6,122 nt of DNA from NCBI GenBank assembly GCA_030833265.1, contig JAURHO010000098.1, positions 1 through 6,122 on the forward strand, written 5' to 3'. A model generated the notes under the pieces. It was not told the DNA's origin. It ran no database searches and saw nothing but the letters and a program-made list of their open reading frames with translations. This DNA is from Crocinitomicaceae bacterium (GTDB lineage Bacteria; Bacteroidota; Bacteroidia; Flavobacteriales_D; Crocinitomicaceae). The position numbers and the translations under genes are program-made. Numbering within the stretch: position 1 is the stretch's first letter; the number at the start of each line of letters is the position of its first letter. Shown piece by piece: positions 4,607 through 6,122 of this stretch.

Positions 4607-6122
4607 ATGAAAAATATAGGTGTATTTTTTGCAATTTTCTCGGTGCAAGCTGCTATTGCTCAGTATGTAAACTTGCCACAAATTAATATGCCGAGTGCAC
4701 GAATTTACATGAGCCCAATCGGTTCAGATTCGAATATTGGGGATAGCTTGGCGCCAGTGGCTACATTTAGTAAGGCACTTGATTTACTCAATGCAGCTTC
4801 TGCAAATCAGAGTGGCGAGGTGTATACAGAAGTTGTGCTTTTTGAAGGGTTGTATGCACAAGCATTGGCTCAGCCCCTCAACAAATTTCAATATCCCAAC
4901 CGCAATTTAAATGTAAGTGTTCGGGGCAGGGGCGTGGTCAATCTTGATGGTCAAATGCTGTCGAGTCTAAGTAGCGGATCCGGAATGGTGCACTTGCTAG
5001 GAAGTCATATTTATGTCAAAGGAATCAGTATTTTGTATTCGCCTGCAAACGGTGTGCGTTTTGGTTTTAATTATAACGGCACCGTGATTAATTCAGCCGA
5101 TATTTTAATAGAAAACGTATCGGTAAGTGCAACGGCTGGGCATGGTATTTTAGTCGGGATAGGAGCCTTGAATACGGCCAATCAATTTACGTTAACGCCT
5201 AAAGCCAATCGCTTTCTTATTCAAAATTGTCAGGTGCACGACGCGGTCAATTTCAATACGGTTCAGACCCAATGGGGTTCTGCCATTAAAGCCTGGAATG
5301 CTAGTAATGTGACGGTCAGAAATTGTGTTGTTAGAGATAACGGTGGCGAAGGAATTGACTTCGATGACTGTGATTCTATTGATGTTTATGCCAACGAAGT
5401 CGAAGACAATGTTGTGGGTATTTATCTCGATAAAGTCACCAATGGGTGGGTGCATCGAAATGCGATTTCAAATAGTCAAAAACAATCTCCGGGAATGCTT
5501 TTTGCCATGGAAGCTTTTACCTCTTTAATGACCAATCATTACATCAAAAACATCAAAATATTCAATAATATTCTTCTGAATACAAGAGGTATGCACTTTT
5601 GGCAAGGAAGTTACGGAGCCAATCAGCAAGGTTATTTTGATAACATAGAAATTGCACACAACACGATTATCGGAAGGCAGACAGGAAATGGTTCTTGCTT
5701 ACACTTTAATTTTGAAACGTTTTTTAGCCAACCTGCATTAAATGTACATTTCAATCAAATCAGTTTACATCGTAATCTTATAGCAGCATCGCCAGACAGT
5801 TTAAATAATAATCAATTGATATTCGCTACATTGCCTATACCAGGATTTAGTGCTGGTTACAACATTTACAAACAAGCAGTTTGGGCACCAATGTCCGGTT
5901 CAACCGATGTGATCGACGCCACCCTGCCAATTTCTCTAAATAACTTTTCAAGTGCTGTTCCCGGAAATGGCCCTGTTCCAATTCATTTGGTGCCACTTTC
6001 TTCCATTGTTACTGATTTCGCAGCTCAACCGCGACATCCTGTTGAAACTGCTGCGGGTGCCTATGAGTTTGATTTAGTTGGAATACCAACGCTTTTAAAA
6101 AATCCGCTTCGAGTACACCCTA
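4607..6122 (+). CDS. Secreted right-handed parallel beta-helix protein (runs off right edge)
   Basis: The frame is open from ATG at 4607 to the edge: 505 complete codons, C-terminus missing. Residues 1-18 look like a signal peptide (Lys2, hydrophobic core IGVFFAIF) with cleavage after AIA, before Gln19. Residues 33-61 (start IYMSPIGSDSNIGDSLAP, then TFSKALDLL) resemble the DUF1565-type opening of extracellular beta-helix proteins. From about 127 to 395 there are repeated rungs with Asn and short beta-strands, for example ILIENVSV, FLIQNCQV, VTVRNCVVRDNGGEGIDF, IDVYANEVEDNVVGIYL, IKIFNNILLN and IEIAHNTIIG. AAGAYEFD (482-489) resembles the closing motif of many such proteins. The fold is shared by polysaccharide lyases, glycosidases and adhesins; I cannot identify a catalytic site or substrate, so an enzyme role is unproven. 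A sorting domain may follow LKNPLRVHP. It follows the tRNA terminator, so it needs its own promoter. TTTG at 4600-4603 lies 3 nt before the ATG, but the full -7 box is poor. Confidence 0.85.
   Translation, partial: MKNIGVFFAIFSVQAAIAQYVNLPQINMPSARIYMSPIGSDSNIGDSLAPVATFSKALDLLNAASANQSGEVYTEVVLFEGLYAQALAQPLNKFQYPNRNLNVSVRGRGVVNLDGQMLSSLSSGSGMVHLLGSHIYVKGISILYSPANGVRFGFNYNGTVINSADILIENVSVSATAGHGILVGIGALNTANQFTLTPKANRFLIQNCQVHDAVNFNTVQTQWGSAIKAWNASNVTVRNCVVRDNGGEGIDFDDCDSIDVYANEVEDNVVGIYLDKVTNGWVHRNAISNSQKQSPGMLFAMEAFTSLMTNHYIKNIKIFNNILLNTRGMHFWQGSYGANQQGYFDNIEIAHNTIIGRQTGNGSCLHFNFETFFSQPALNVHFNQISLHRNLIAASPDSLNNNQLIFATLPIPGFSAGYNIYKQAVWAPMSGSTDVIDATLPISLNNFSSAVPGNGPVPIHLVPLSSIVTDFAAQPRHPVETAAGAYEFDLVGIPTLLKNPLRVHP

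Noticed and set aside
5192..5528. Short open frames on both strands inside the beta-helix gene
   Set aside because: The beta-helix frame is continuous through this region with regular rungs; the others are shadows.
1..6122. Search for mobile elements, CRISPR arrays, toxin-antitoxin or phage-defence genes
   Set aside because: I saw no transposase, integrase, spaced repeats, terminal inverted repeats or defence motifs. The tRNA has no visible duplicated 3' end within the window that would mark an integration site.

Overview
The window looks like chromosomal DNA from a member of the Bacteroidota. The evidence is a group III truncated hemoglobin, a small membrane protein of the DUF3098 type between ftsX and uppP, two exported proteins of kinds common in this phylum, start codons without convincing Shine-Dalgarno sequences, and promoter elements of the TTTG / TAnnTTTG type. 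The genus cannot be named from what is visible.

Layout. (1) Bases 1-931, minus strand: the N-terminal 310 codons of a large secreted protein that runs off the left edge. (2) A 41-bp divergent gap, then a group III truncated hemoglobin gene (973-1326, plus). (3) A tightly packed plus-strand run, ftsX - DUF3098 gene - uppP - truB (1399-4052), with junctions of 3 nt, 3 nt and a TAATG overlap. (4) A convergent minus-strand gene for a basic 55-residue protein (4074-4241), easily missed because it is so short. (5) An intergenic region with a 13-nt palindrome and a clear Bacteroidota promoter, which drives tRNA-Leu(CAA) (4432-4513); the tRNA is followed by a strong intrinsic terminator. (6) From 4607 to the right edge, plus strand: the first 505 codons of a secreted right-handed parallel beta-helix protein.

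How the genes fit together. The core is a housekeeping operon for the cell envelope and tRNA modification. FtsX is a membrane subunit linked to cell division and peptidoglycan hydrolase control. UppP recycles the undecaprenyl carrier used for peptidoglycan and other surface polymers. TruB makes pseudouridine 55 in tRNAs. The DUF3098 protein has two membrane segments and no known function; its position suggests an envelope role. Two unrelated exported proteins flank this core. I see no mobile element, CRISPR array, phage gene or defence system.

The points most worth a second look are: TAnnTTTG boxes placed 3-4 nt before the start codons of the hemoglobin and ftsX genes, which predicts leaderless or nearly leaderless transcripts; the unrecognised 55-residue basic protein; the palindrome that overlaps its candidate promoter; and the uncharacterised DUF3098 partner in the envelope operon.
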